Positions 1-10,847 of a stretch of DNA of 64,000 nt are shown in pieces. Within the stretch, counting starts at the first letter, position 1, and each line of letters begins with the position of its first letter. The stretch is from Artemisia argyi (Eukaryota; Streptophyta; Magnoliopsida; Asterales; Asteraceae). The notes under the pieces were generated by a model. The model was not told where the DNA came from and made no database searches. It saw only the letters and a program-made list of their open reading frames with translations. A program made the position numbers and the translations under genes. The stretch spans positions 203,409,322-203,473,321 of the forward strand of contig CM060680.1 in the NCBI GenBank assembly GCA_030686995.1, written 5' to 3'.

Positions 1-1051
1 TTCATATTTTTTACGGTTCATTTGATAATTTTTAGATTCAATTTTAATTTAATTAGTTTAAATTTAAAAACCAAAAATAAATTATTTCTAGTATTTAATT
101 TTTAACCTAGATAATTTTTTATAATTTTTCTAACTTTTATAAGTTATTAAGCATATGTAAAAATTACTTTTTCAATTTTCACTTTTAATTTTCTAATTTT
201 TAGATTTAAATTATTATATTTAGCTTTTAATTAATAATTAAGTAATTAATTAAGAAATAGCTTAAAAATAAATTGTAAAAATAATTTTATAATTTTTTAA
301 GATTCCTCTGATGGTTAATTAGATTTATAAAAATCTTCTTAATTATCTAAGTCTTTTTAGTATGTGTAATAATTTAAATCAATTTAATTAGTTAATTAAT
401 AAGTAAATAGTTTTTAATTAATAGTAATTACATAAATACTTGTAAAAATAATTTTAATTCATAATTAATTTTCTTATATTATTAGGATCACAAAAATATA
501 AATTTCACATTTGTGGGGTTTGTATTGATCAGTTTTCAGTTTTATTTTGGTACGTAGACGTTTATTTAAACGTAAATGTACGCGTTTTAGGTTTTTAGGT
601 TTTCTTAACATTTAAATAAAATTGTAATTATAAGTAAATATTTTAAGTTTGTTTAATTTGCATTTAAGCCGCTAACGCATGCAAATTCCTCTTTTGTTAT
701 AATTTCCCATTTGTTTTTGTACGTTTACGTTTATTTGAACCTAAACGTACGTTTGTAAATCCTTTTACATTTCTAGGGTTTCTGATTGTACGTTTTTACT
801 AATATAGCTGTGACAGAGCTATTACTATTCACATTCCTAGTGTTAGTCAGTCAGATTCCTGTTTTTATATTTAACTTCACCAGATCACAGATTCGTTGTA
901 TTACAGATTTCACGCCTCGTTGGGACATAACGACCTGGGAATATTCTATACTCTTGGATCATAATTGCATTTCCTCCCGGGCTGTTTGACTTTTATTATT
1001 GACCATTCACAAGTGGTTGAGAAATAAAGTTGGTTGGTTTGGGAGAAATCA
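1..1051 (+). repeat. Element A, 5' LTR (right end only)
   Basis: This is the right-hand part of a long terminal repeat whose start lies left of the window. It matches 5982-7029 almost base for base, and both copies end in AATCA. A tRNA primer-binding site follows 6 bases after the end, which fixes the strand and marks this as the 5' LTR. The stretch is very AT-rich. The short open frame at 786-989 recurs at the same place in the other LTR, differs there by small changes and has no codon character, so it is not annotated as a gene. Confidence 0.9.
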
Positions 1052-1056
1052 AAATT

Positions 1057-1074
1057 TGGCGCCGTTGCCGGGGA
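1057..1074 (+). promoter_or_regulatory. Element A primer-binding site (tRNA-Asp)
   Basis: The 18 bases TGGCGCCGTTGCCGGGGA are the complement of the 3' end of plant tRNA-Asp(GUC) as I know it. They lie just inside the 5' LTR. Reverse transcription of the element would be primed here. Asp priming is usual for the Athila and Tat/Ogre gypsy groups. Confidence 0.9.
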
Positions 1075-2001
1075 GGCTGTGCTGCGTATAACGAATTTGT
1101 GTTTTGTTGAAATATCTATCATTTGTATATATTCTATATATAATATCTTATTTCATTTTCAAAAACAAATAAAATACAAAAATATTTTCCTTTTTGTAGC
1201 ACACAACTTGCCCAGTTTGATAAATCCCTCAGTTACAACATTTGGTTGTTGGCTGTTTGAACACAATTTGGTAGACGTTACAAACCTAGATTTCCTTTTA
1301 AGGGGCGAAAACGCGCAGTTTGTTAACTCCTCTATTGAGAACGTTTGATCGTTCAGTTGTCGGATTCCAGTTGCTGAGCTCTGTCAAGCCCAGATTCCCT
1401 TTAGAGGGGCAGTTGTTAGGATTTCCCTGTTTTCTTTTCTTTTTAGTATCTGATAGTGATGATGACTAACATCCGATATTATAAAATAAAATACCAAAAA
1501 GATTCTCCTTACCTTACTATTTATAATTCTGTGAGTGGACCCCACTCCAGTTTCTCATCCAATCATTTCCCCATGAACCATTTAATGCGGGGATCGAGTC
1601 AAGCTAGCGACTCGGGAATCAAAAACATGGGTTTTCACCCCGTGTGTACTACCCAAGTGTGGGGGTGTGCCCCACATGTTGTATATATCTTGAAAATAAA
1701 ATGAAAAATTGTAAATACAAAAAAAAAAAAATAATTGTTGTGTTACCCCACTTAGCTTTAAATGTTATCTTTTTTTACGTTCAAGGATTTGGCATAATAG
1801 CCGGGACTTTGAATATTTAGGACAATATTCATTCTAAGTGGGGGGGGGGGGGAATTCTGGCGAATTTGATCAATTATGTACCCTTTTATGCCCTTTTTCC
1901 CCAAAATTGCCAAAATTTTAAAAATTTTCACTTAGTGGAAGTGCTTTGCACTAAACACAACAAATGGTTATCAATCCAACATCTCTAAACCACATAAGGA
2001 T

Positions 2002-2390
2002 TGGCTAATCCAGGAGCAAACGGCTCTTGGTAAAGATATATCAAATCCGTTGACGGCTTACAATTTGCCCAAAATTGTATGGTATCTCAACTCGCCATAT
2101 CCTAAAAAGTGAAAGAGTTGGCTAGCCCGCAAGATTATGGCTTGTGGTAAAGGCAGTGAAAAAACCATAATTGGTAATCAGCTCACCAAGATGTTGACTA
2201 TTCCATCAAGAGTTGGCTAGTCCAGAAGCAAACGGCTTTTGGTAAAGACAAATCAAATCCGTTGACAGCTGGTGGTTTGCTCAAAATCACATGGTTATCA
2301 GGTGGACCATAATTCTTACTTAAACTGAAACATTTGGCTACTCCAGAAGTGATGGCTTTTGGTAAAGAGTTTTCAAATCCATTAAGTTTT
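2002..2390 (+). repeat. Four degenerate ~100-bp repeats inside element A
   Basis: A unit with the core TTGGCTA.TCCAGAAGC followed by GGCTTTTGGTAAAG occurs four times (starting near 2002, 2111, 2210 and 2333). Units 1 and 3 are closest and share a further CAAATCCGTTGA. Spacing is about 100-120 bases. The units lie just before the 3' LTR polypurine tract. Confidence 0.75.
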
Positions 2391-2420
2391 TCTTAAAAGA
2401 TTGCTAGGGACTAGCAATGT

Positions 2421-2435
2421 TTTAGTGTGGGGGAT
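2421..2435 (+). promoter_or_regulatory. Element A polypurine tract
   Basis: The purine-rich TTTAGTGTGGGGGAT directly precedes the TGATG that begins the 3' LTR, the position expected for the plus-strand primer. Confidence 0.75.
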
Positions 2436-5400
2436 TGATGAGTGTGTAAATACTTATCATTTTTACCTATTCTGAGCTGCCAAAACATTTAAAAACACTC
2501 AATAATGCATCAAAATACTGAAAATATTCTAAAGATTGTGTTTTATATGTTTCAGATGCAAAATGAGTAAAAACAGATAAAAAAGGAATAAAGTTTGCAT
2601 AATTGGCAGTTTCAGTCCCTCAAGTTTCATAAATTGGCATAACTAGTCCTTGAAGGTTTAAAATGGAATAAAAGTCAACTTAAGTCCTTGGGAAGTAAAA
2701 CTTATTCACAAATAGTCCCTGGATGAAAGTTTACACAAAATAGCAACTTTTACCCCTCAAGTTTCAAAATTGGCAAAATTTGTCCCTAGGTGTTTAAAAA
2801 TGGAAATTTAACAAATAACACCCTTGTACTATTCATAACTTACAAATTGGAACTATTTTGATAACTTTTGGGAAATTACAACTTCAACCCTTCAACTTTC
2901 AGAAAATGACATAAATGGTCCTTTAAGGTTTAAAATTGGAAAAATACAAATATGGTCCTTGTACTATTAACATGTGGCAGGTATGGTCCCTTGAATGAAG
3001 TTTGGAAGCTTGTCACATTAGGTCCCTCAAGTTTCAGAATTTACAAGATTAGTCCTTGGGCTAAAATTAATTACAAACCAAACGGATCCTTTATGTTTCA
3101 AACCAAATCCAAAACCAAACACTAATCCCAGCCCACCCTACCCTTTGTCCCAAAATAAAAAGCCCATCCCACACCCCAGGGTCAAACCCGGTCAAACCCC
3201 AACCAATACCACCCTTTCCCTCCTTTCTTCCACCTCCCTCACTACAACTCCAATACCACCCTTTTTACCGACAGTATTGCTCCACCTCACCACCTACTAC
3301 TCCTACCATGTCCCCTCCACCTCTACAACTATCCTATGGGCATTAATTGCAAAAATGACAGCTACAAGCAACCTTGGAGACTTTTGGCGCCAAAAGTTAT
3401 ATCAATGGCTAGGATGAGTAACAGAGCACCAAAGGCCATGATTTAAAGTGGGTTTTGCTCAGAATCAAGTGGGGAGTCCAAAATACTATAAAGATCAAGA
3501 GAAGGAAGGGAGAAGAGTTACTCTGGATTAGCCTTAGTCACGTAGTGTAATTTAGTTAATTGCTTTCTTAAATTAATGTCATTTACAGCTTTCAATACTG
3601 TATTAATCTTTAAACTAGTGTAATGGAACATCATTTTCAGTTTTAATTACAAGTTATCTTTACATTTCAAGTTTTCTTATTAGTACCAATTCACTTTTCA
3701 AGTCAAGTTTATTACTAGTTGATTATAGTTGTTTATTGGACTCAATAAGCCATATAAGCTCTTGACAAAAGCTTTAAAGCTTTTAGAAACCATTAATTCA
3801 GCTTTAGTTTTTAAAATTCATAAATATATAAAAAATCAAGAAAATAGAAAAGAAAATAAAAAATATTTGTTGAGAAGAAAGAAGGCTTGGAGTAGGGTAT
3901 AAGTTGGATGTTTCTGGTTTAGAAGCTCATTTGGGAGCTATAGGAAGTGTTCTTAGTCCATGGTTCTCATTTCTCAGCTAAATTCCAAATTTTGTAAGCC
4001 TTTTTTTTTATCAATTATGTATTTTATTGTTTCAGATACTTATTTGCTTAGATCTTTGTATTTGTATGTTTACTTTTTGTTGTTTAATGTTTTTAAAGTC
4101 TAATATTATATGTTTATGTGTTAGTTTGTTAAGTTGCTTAATATTGCATTTTGACTGTGAAAATTGCATATTAGTGATTTCTGTGTTTTGTTGTTATAAC
4201 TATGGTTTTTATGTTGATTTGTTCCTGGTTTATGTTATAATGAAGTTTGGATTCAGTTTCTTGGTCTTAATCTTTGTTATGCTTTGAAAATCCAAAATTT
4301 CATCATGTTTAAGGTGTGTTTGGGATTGCTGAATCAGTGGTGCTAAACTGCGTCTGGGGTGTTGTTGTTGGTTGCTATTTGGTACATGGAGTTCCTAATG
4401 GTCAGACAAACCATTAATCTATCATGTATTCATTCAAAAGTCAAAAATCACCTCTTGGATCACTCATTTGACCACTGTGATGATTTACAAACCATATTCA
4501 CCATTTTAGTGTATAATTAGTTTATATTGCTTAATTTCATGTTTTTATTGTTTAATATATCATATTTAGTCAATAAATTCAGATCAAAGTTCATCATAGT
4601 CAACTTTGATCATAAACTTTAAAAGTCAAAATTTTAGTTAACCTGTTTTTGAATAAAATTGTGATTTTTATTGTGCTTTTGTTATTAAGTTTTAGCTTAT
4701 ATGCTTGTAGGATATTATAGTTTTGTTGCTTATCTGTCTGTACTATTTTTGTAAATTTTTATTTTAGCTTTTTAACTACTTAATTATGCTTATCTTTAAG
4801 CTTGTTTTTCCAAAAGGTGCCCTGTGAACAGGTTTGTTAAAATTTTCATAGGCTCTAAGATTGTTCATTAATGCATGATTAAGTGACTTATTTTTTGTTT
4901 TGATTAGTTAAACATGCTACCTGTTTATGCATGAGCTTTCATTTTCATTTAGTGCTTATTTTAGTGCTTAATTTGATAAATCAAAACCTCAATATTCAAT
5001 GAGTATACTGAGCAATCAGTATACTCAAGCTTACTTCATAAGCTTATCACAAGCTTAATAATGGACAAGAGTTTGTGTACCTTAGCTTTTTAGGAAGCCT
5101 AGGTATCATACTTACTGGATTTAGTCTTATCTATAGCTTAACAGCTTATTTGATAAGCTAATTTTAGCTTAACATTTTGCTCAAATTTATACAATACACT
5201 GATCACTTAGTGTCAAGTGGCTTATTCCATAAGCCCTTATAAGGTTCATTAATGAACCTTATTGTATGAATTTAATCTCTTTGGAAAGCTTATCTACCAG
5301 TCTCAATGTTTAAAGGCTCAAATCTCATTTTCTGGCTTATCTAATAGGCCTGCTTATTGCTTAAACCTTGTCCCATTATATGAATACACTGAGCATTCAG

Positions 5401-7029
5401 TGTATTCCTAGCTTTTTCATAAGCTTCCCTAGAGCTTATTTATGGGCCACAGCCCATGAAATTTAGCTTTTTGTAAAGTTAAATTTTTGTTAAAGATGTA
5501 TAATATCTGTATATAATGAGTTGCTTAAAAAGAAAATACCAAAAACAAATTTAAGGCTAAGTGATAGCTTCTATTTAGAAGCTTTATTGCTTATTTGCTT
5601 GTTTTAATGAACTGTTGGTAAAATAAGCTAGTACAGAGCTTATTTTGCTTGTATAAAAAGTTTTCATTTATTAAAGTTAGTTATATTTAGTTATTAACTA
5701 GTTTTGTAAAGTAAAAAATAAAATAAATGGCAAAAAATGGGGTGTGTGGGATTCGAACCTGGGACCTCAAGGATAGTATAACATGCTTAATAAAACACCC
5801 CCTTTCAAATGCTCTGGCGTACCAGTTCCGTAAGCCTATGCATCAATAATATAATTATAGTAGTTATAGTGTATTTGGCTTATTGTGACTGTTTGGCTTA
5901 TTCCAGCTTATTAGAATAAGCTGATCACCCCAACTTATTTTTCCCAGCTTCTTTATAAGTAAATATACTTTCTATAATTTTTTCATATTTTTACTGTTCA
6001 TTTGATAATTTTTAGATTTAATTTTAATTTAATTAGTTTAAATTTAAAAACCAAAAATAAATTAGTTCTAGTATTTAATTTTTATCCTAGATAATTTTTT
6101 ATAATTTTTCTAATTTTATAAGTTATTAAGCATCTGTAAAAATTACTTTTTCAATTTTCACTTTTAATTTTCTAATTTTTAGATTTAAATTAGTATATTT
6201 AGCTTTTAATTAATAATTAAGTAATTAATTAAGAAATAGCTTAAAAATAAATTGTAAAAATAATTTTATAATTTTTTAGGATTCCAGTGATAGTTAATTA
6301 GATTTATAAAGATCTTCTTAATTATCTAAGTCTTTTTAGTATGTGTAATAATTTAAATTAGTTTAATTAGTTAATTAATAAGTAAATAGTTTTTAATTAA
6401 TAGTAATTACATAAATACTTGTAAAAATCATTTTAATTCATAATTAATTTTCTTATATTATTAGGATCACAAAAATATAAATTTCACATTTGTGGGGTTT
6501 GTATTGATCAGTTTTCAGTTTTATTTTGGTACGTAGACGTTTATTTAAACGTAAATGTTCGTGTTTTAGGTTTTTAGGTTTTCTTAACATTTAAATAAAT
6601 TTGTAACTATAAGTAAATATTTTAAGTTTGTTTAATTTGCGTTTAAGCCGCCAAGGCATGCAAATTCCTCTTTTGTTATAATTTCCCATTTGTTTTTGTA
6701 CGTTTACGTTTATTTGAACCTAAACGTACGTTTGTAAATCCTTTTACATTTCTAGGGTTTCTGATTGTACGTTTTTACTAATATAGCTGTGACAAAGCTA
6801 TTACTATTCACATTCCTAGTGTTAGTCAGTCAGATTCCTGTTTTTATATTTAACTTCACAAGATCACAGATTCGTTGTATTACAGATTTCACGCCTCGTT
6901 GGGATATAACGACCTGGGAATATTCTATACTCTTGGATCATAATTGCATTTCCTCTCGGGCTGTTTGCTTTTATTATTGACCATTCACAAGTGGTTGAGA
7001 AATAAAGTTGGTTGGTTTGGGAGGAATCA
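2436..7029 (+). repeat. Element A, complete 3' LTR (4,594 bp)
   Basis: The LTR begins TGATGAG and ends GGAATCA, so it has TGAT/ATCA inverted ends. Its last kilobase matches 1-1051. At about 4.6 kb it is unusually long. It contains a block of short repeats built on CCCTCAAGTTTC (2600-3080), a long AT-rich middle, a tract dense in AGCTTA and TAAGCT (4680-5960), and a tRNA-like segment on the minus strand near 5749-5832. Open frames at 3145-3417, 4027-4287 and 6765-6980 look like chance frames. The base after the end is the interior of element B, so A was inserted into B. Confidence 0.88.
5745..5832 (-). other. tRNA-like (Pol III B-box) segment in element A LTR
   Basis: On the minus strand this reads through GGTTCGAATCC (5749-5759), a perfect Pol III B box (GWTCRANNC), followed by CACACACCCC. 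A weak A-box-like TGGTACGCC lies about 70 bases upstream. I could not fold it into a cloverleaf, so I do not call a tRNA gene. It may be a tRNA-derived SINE remnant that became part of the LTR. The 5' LTR copy of this position lies outside the window. Confidence 0.45.
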
Positions 7030-7875
7030 TCCTCATTGTTCAATTAAATAATGTAAAAGTGAAACAGATAAAAGAATGAAATCGAATACTCCTCTGATTC
7101 GCTCGGTATGGATAGTATGATAATAAGGTTAGATCTTCCTCTAAGAAAATGAACAATCAAAGCTTCCCTTCCAGAATAAAAATCATCTTCTTGTCATACA
7201 TAACCTGTTAAACCTTAGAAAACAAACAAGGCAACCTCGCTTAAAATCGGCGGCAATCTATATATGATAACAAATCCTAGAAAACAAAGTAAGATATAAT
7301 GCTTGTGGAATGATGTTTGTAGATTCCCTGGAGTTTATAAAACTAAAGATTTAACAAAAACTTTAAGACTCCGTTAGAAAAACAAAACTAGCAAAATTTC
7401 CAGATTTTTACACATGACGCCATCAAGAGTTTCATCCTGACGCCATCAGAAGTGATCTGCAGAAATTATTACGTTAAGTTTCCGGAAAATTTCTGGAAAA
7501 ACTTATGTCCTACTTCCTGGAAAATCCTGCAAAACATCATTATGACTCGATACAAGCATTTGACTCTAACAAATACGAATATACATGTTCATTTAATATT
7601 GTGGAGAATCATGATCAATTTTGTTTCTTAAAAACATATTTGGGGTTTCCCCTTACACTTATCTTTTGCGAAATACCTTGTATGAAGTTAAGACAAAGCC
7701 AAACGACAAAATAAAGTATTTTCACCATTTAAGTTTTGAAACATGATCTACCAACAATAAAAATAAAGCATGCATACGGAAACAAATAACAATCAACAAA
7801 TAAAAATCACACAAAGCATGGGTTGCCTCCCAAGAAGCGCTTGTTTTTGTTCGAGTCACGAGCCTGACTCTACCC

Positions 7876-8178
7876 TTATTTAAAGAAAATAGGGGAGGTT
7901 TTCCCTACACTTAGGATTAAGTGCGGGTGGAAGTAGAGATACACACCCTTAGGGTGGAAATATACCTTATGAGGAAAGTGTGGTGGTGAAATTATATGCT
8001 CAAAGGGCTGTGCTCCTATCATCATAACCTTACCTAATTCAATCGGGTTAATGGGTGGATTAAGATTTTCTCCTAGAAAGGGATCAGTTTCTATCAACTT
8101 CGAAAGACTCCTAGTTGGGGATCCATCTTGACGTAATAAACCCGGTTTAAACCCATGATGTTTCTTGTGATCAATCAT
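7876..8178 (-). pseudogene. Element B, C-terminal part of gag-like ORF after a stop
   Basis: The 100-residue frame aligns with residues of about 300-398 of the element C protein, including the shared stretches SPTRSLSKLIE and NPPINPIELGKVMMIGA. In C this part is fused in frame to the gag part. In B a TAA at 8209-8211 (GAA in C) ends the upstream frame. It is therefore the tail of one broken ORF. Its function is unknown. B also has several substitutions relative to C. Confidence 0.7.
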
Positions 8179-8208
8179 AAATGGGTGATGTAAGCATGTA
8201 AGGTCATT

Positions 8209-9108
8209 TTACACTCCTATATTGGCTTCCTCTCTACAAGGCTTAGAGTCCACTACCTTTATCCTAAGACTACCCGGACTATATGGTTTGATGAGTGGAT
8301 CGGGACCTATGTCAATTCCTAAATTTTCATCCAAGGATGGAAGATTAGGTAACGGTTTTGGTTGAGGCTCCGATTCTTCAAAACTAGGAACTTCCCTAGA
8401 ACTAAGATTAAGGTTATTATTATAAGTATTCAAACCTATATCCTCCAGTTGTGTTTGGTTCAAAGGTTCTACCTCAATTGGGATTCCTAAAGTCTCATCT
8501 ACTTCATCCGAATAAGTCACGGGCGGTGTGTATGCTTCAAATGATGGTAGGACTTGTGGGGTACTTGGTGGGCTTAAATTTTCAACTTTATCCTCCATCT
8601 TATCAAGATTACCAATGTGCTCAGCTTGTATTGTGGTGAAATCAAACCACCCCATGCACCCAGTTATCTCATCTATAGGTTTATCCCCAAACAATCTTCT
8701 TGCTTGTTCCCTTAAACTTGCTATCAATTGATCTGTAACAACGTTTGTTGGGTTGTCCATTTTTTTGGCAAGTATGGAACAATTCTCTATGGTTTCCCAT
8801 GCTTCATCAACACTTAATCCACAAAGGTCCCCATCTGCGGCATGGTCAATATCCATTTTGGTATAGTAGTCGACACGATGGTTAAAATATTTCAATTTGG
8901 GACCACAGATCAAAATTATGATGAGGGACTTTTCGGAGTAAATATTTAAACGAGCCCATGCATCGTAGATAGGTTCATCCTCATGTTGTTTAAACATCAA
9001 GATGTCATTTGGAGTGGGTGAATTTTGTGGTTGGTAGTATGGTGGATTCGCGTTCTCCATAATGGCTAACGGAATAGTCAATGGAAAGGTTTTTACAAAC
9101 AAAGACAC
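8209..9108 (-). pseudogene. Element B gag-like protein, N-terminal part
   Basis: The 299-residue frame matches the N-terminal three quarters of the element C protein. Near residues 45-60 it has the EPIYDAWARL motif, like the EP.YEAW.RF motif of Athila/Tat gag capsid domains, but the following helix has diverged: C keeps LLRKFPHHSF where B reads unlike gag, which suggests compensating small indels. An acidic proline-rich region follows. The frame ends at a stop where C reads Glu. The ATG at the start, or the later Met of MENANPP, could be the original start, since C also has MEYANPP. A gag assembles the virus-like particle; this copy is probably inactive. Confidence 0.75.
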
Positions 9109-9219
9109 AAAGAAAAAGATAGACTAAAGAAATCCTAAAAATAAAAATAAAATCTTACTAGAAAGGAATCTAGCAAGTAGACCTAATAAAAATAAATTCT
9201 AACCTAGACAATAACTATT

Positions 9220-9237
9220 CCCCGGGTTGCGGAGCCA
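9220..9237 (-). promoter_or_regulatory. Element B primer-binding site
   Basis: On the minus strand the 18 bases read TGGCTCCGCAACCCGGGG, six bases after the LTR end. They correspond to the site in C with two differences. The first bases resemble the tRNA-Asp primer site apart from one change, but the rest does not match it, so the primer tRNA is uncertain. Confidence 0.7.
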
Positions 9238-9243
9238 AAAACT

Positions 9244-10653
9244 TGATGCGTGGGAATTGCACCAGGCTTTACCTCTCGAGGGATCTCGAGAAGCTTACAA
9301 CCCCCACCAGGCAGTGTACCTGATCGTTGTAGTATAGTGTAGTGACAAGTACCGGGGGATTAATCGTTCAACTCAGGAATAGTGTCGCTAGGATTAGAAA
9401 GCCTAAAAACTATGTCTAGAGGTGAGGGATGATTCTTTTTGTATTTTTTTATATTTTTTATGAAAGCAAGTAAAATCTCGGGTTTTTTGGAAGAGTGGGC
9501 GGAATTAGTTGCTAGTCAACTAACCCAATAACTAAGATGCAGTCAAAATAAAATAACATAAATGTAAATGAAACTAATTACTAATGTAGTGTAAACAATA
9601 GATAGGAGAATTGTGTTTACTTAGATTTCACTACTCCTTAGATATCTTTTACAGGTTAATTGTTTGTTACAGTTGCGTGGATGACGGGTTATATTCCTTA
9701 ATACCAGTCGTGGGGTGGCGTACTTACTTCCCCAACTCTATAAGCCCCTACTTCACTCCTATGTCGAGCCTGCAAGAAGCTCCTAACATGGGATCACTAG
9801 AATTTGCTCATGCATTAAATACAACCATAAAAACCTAGTACACATCGGTTCATGTTTCTTAAGACGTTCAATCAAGTTACACAATAGAGATCTGCCAGTT
9901 TTCTTAAGCCTAACATTGAAATCATTCTTTCATTACAACTATAAACAAGCAATCAACCTATAATCAACATCTTGGTTTCATTACATCTAAGCAAACACAC
10001 AAGAGATCTAACCTAGCATGTTAAAATTAAGACAAGCGTAAGATATATTCAAACAACACATAGACATATTGAATGAATTGAAAGAATACTTATCTTAATT
10101 GAACATGAAGGGTTTCAAGGGGTGAAAACCCTTGAAAAATACTGTAAAAGTCGTGTTAGGGTTTATGCAACCCTAAAATTCTCCTCCCTTTAGAATGAAA
10201 ATTACAAAAACTATATATAGATTTCCTAAGGTGACGGCGTTAAGAAGAAAGTTTTGACGCCGTCAACCCGTCGCCAAAAATATAATCGGATTGCCTAGAT
10301 CTAGATCTGACGCCGTCATGTGTATTGCTGCTCTGGGCCGTCACCACTTTTACTCTAGACGACCTGGTTTTGACGCCGTCACGTTTTCTCTGGGCCGTCA
10401 CCAAAATTGCTCTTGACGCCGTCATCAAAACCTTCTTGACGCCGTCAGGTACTGTTCCCAGCAAGGAAAATTAAGACCTTGCCGTTTTTTTCACTTTTAT
10501 GCTCCAAAAACGTCCAAAATGCTTCCTTTTCCAGAATTCACTCCCAAAGTACCTAAATTCACAAAAGGAATGATTTAGGGTAATATTTGATCAAATAAAT
10601 ACGAATTCGGGCTAAAATGACCCCCTAAAAACGGATCATTTTTCGCCTCATCA
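9244..10653 (-). repeat. Element B 5' LTR (1,410 bp)
   Basis: Bounded by TGATG at 9244 and CATCA at 10653 and colinear with both LTRs of element C in reverse. It contains the TATA box ctatatatag (10211-10220) and, upstream of it on the minus strand, an array of TGACGCCGTCA inverted repeats (about 10231-10450). Confidence 0.9.
10211..10450 (-). promoter_or_regulatory. Element B LTR promoter: TATA box and TGACG-N-CGTCA array
   Basis: The minus strand has repeated TGACG half-sites, arranged mostly as TGACGCCGTCA inverted repeats (for example 10255-10265) with several decayed versions, ending directly upstream of ctatatatag. TGACG is the core bound by plant TGA-type bZIP factors. That the array acts as an enhancer is inference; its place upstream of the TATA box in U3 fits. 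Confidence 0.65.
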
Positions 10654-10847
10654 TCACGTCTATAGATTGTTGTAATCTATCCATGTGGATAGATATGCTT
10701 CTTAGCAAACAACAAGCGGATTTGGTTATTTTAAATGTCTTCCTAACAAAATCTTAACATGTTGCTTGTACTCCGAATGTAATTTAGTAATTAGTAGAAA
10801 AGTAGATAGTATGAACACCCAAACTCTTTAAGAATAACCACTTAGGG
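10654..10847. other. Spacer, nothing recognised
   Basis: The sequence between the outer end of the element B LTR and the SINE has no open frame, repeat or motif that I recognise. The first five bases, TCACG, would be the target-site duplication of B, but the other copy lies outside the window. Confidence 0.5.

Larger units (their letters stand above)
1052..2435 (+). mobile_element. Element A, internal region without coding genes
   Basis: Only 1.4 kb separates the two LTRs. No gag, protease, reverse transcriptase or integrase motif is visible in any frame; the longest open frames (1034-1348, 1456-1704) are short and low in codon bias. Near 1834-1853 a G-run after CATTCTAAGT resembles the polypurine motif that follows pol in Athila-like gypsy elements, so this is probably a relic with gag-pol deleted. 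Very long LTRs with a short non-coding interior fit the definition of a LARD. It would depend on proteins from another element. The group assignment is inference. Confidence 0.8.
7030..10653 (-). mobile_element. Element B, 5' half of a gypsy-type non-autonomous element
   Basis: Element B reads right to left: 5' LTR (9244-10653), primer-binding site (9220-9237), a gag-like ORF (8209-9108) and downstream sequence as far as 7030, where element A interrupts it. Every part matches element C (27911-34549) in order. Its last visible bases correspond to C at about 31505, just before the CAATGTTCATCTTAAG motif. The remaining 1.6 kb and its 3' LTR should lie left of the window beyond A. No reverse transcriptase or integrase is seen. 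Confidence 0.88.

Noticed and set aside
786..989. 67-codon frame in the element A 5' LTR, repeated at 6765-6980
   Set aside because: It lies in an LTR, recurs only because the LTR is duplicated, changes length between copies and has no protein-like pattern.
1034..1348. 104-codon frame covering the element A primer site
   Set aside because: Starts inside the LTR and runs through the tRNA primer site; no gag-like pattern.
4027..4287. 86-codon frame rich in Cys, Leu and Phe
   Set aside because: T-rich LTR sequence produces such frames; no homologous or conserved pattern is seen.
5745..5832. A functional tRNA gene on the minus strand
   Set aside because: B box is good, but no cloverleaf with a paired acceptor stem and anticodon arm could be drawn.
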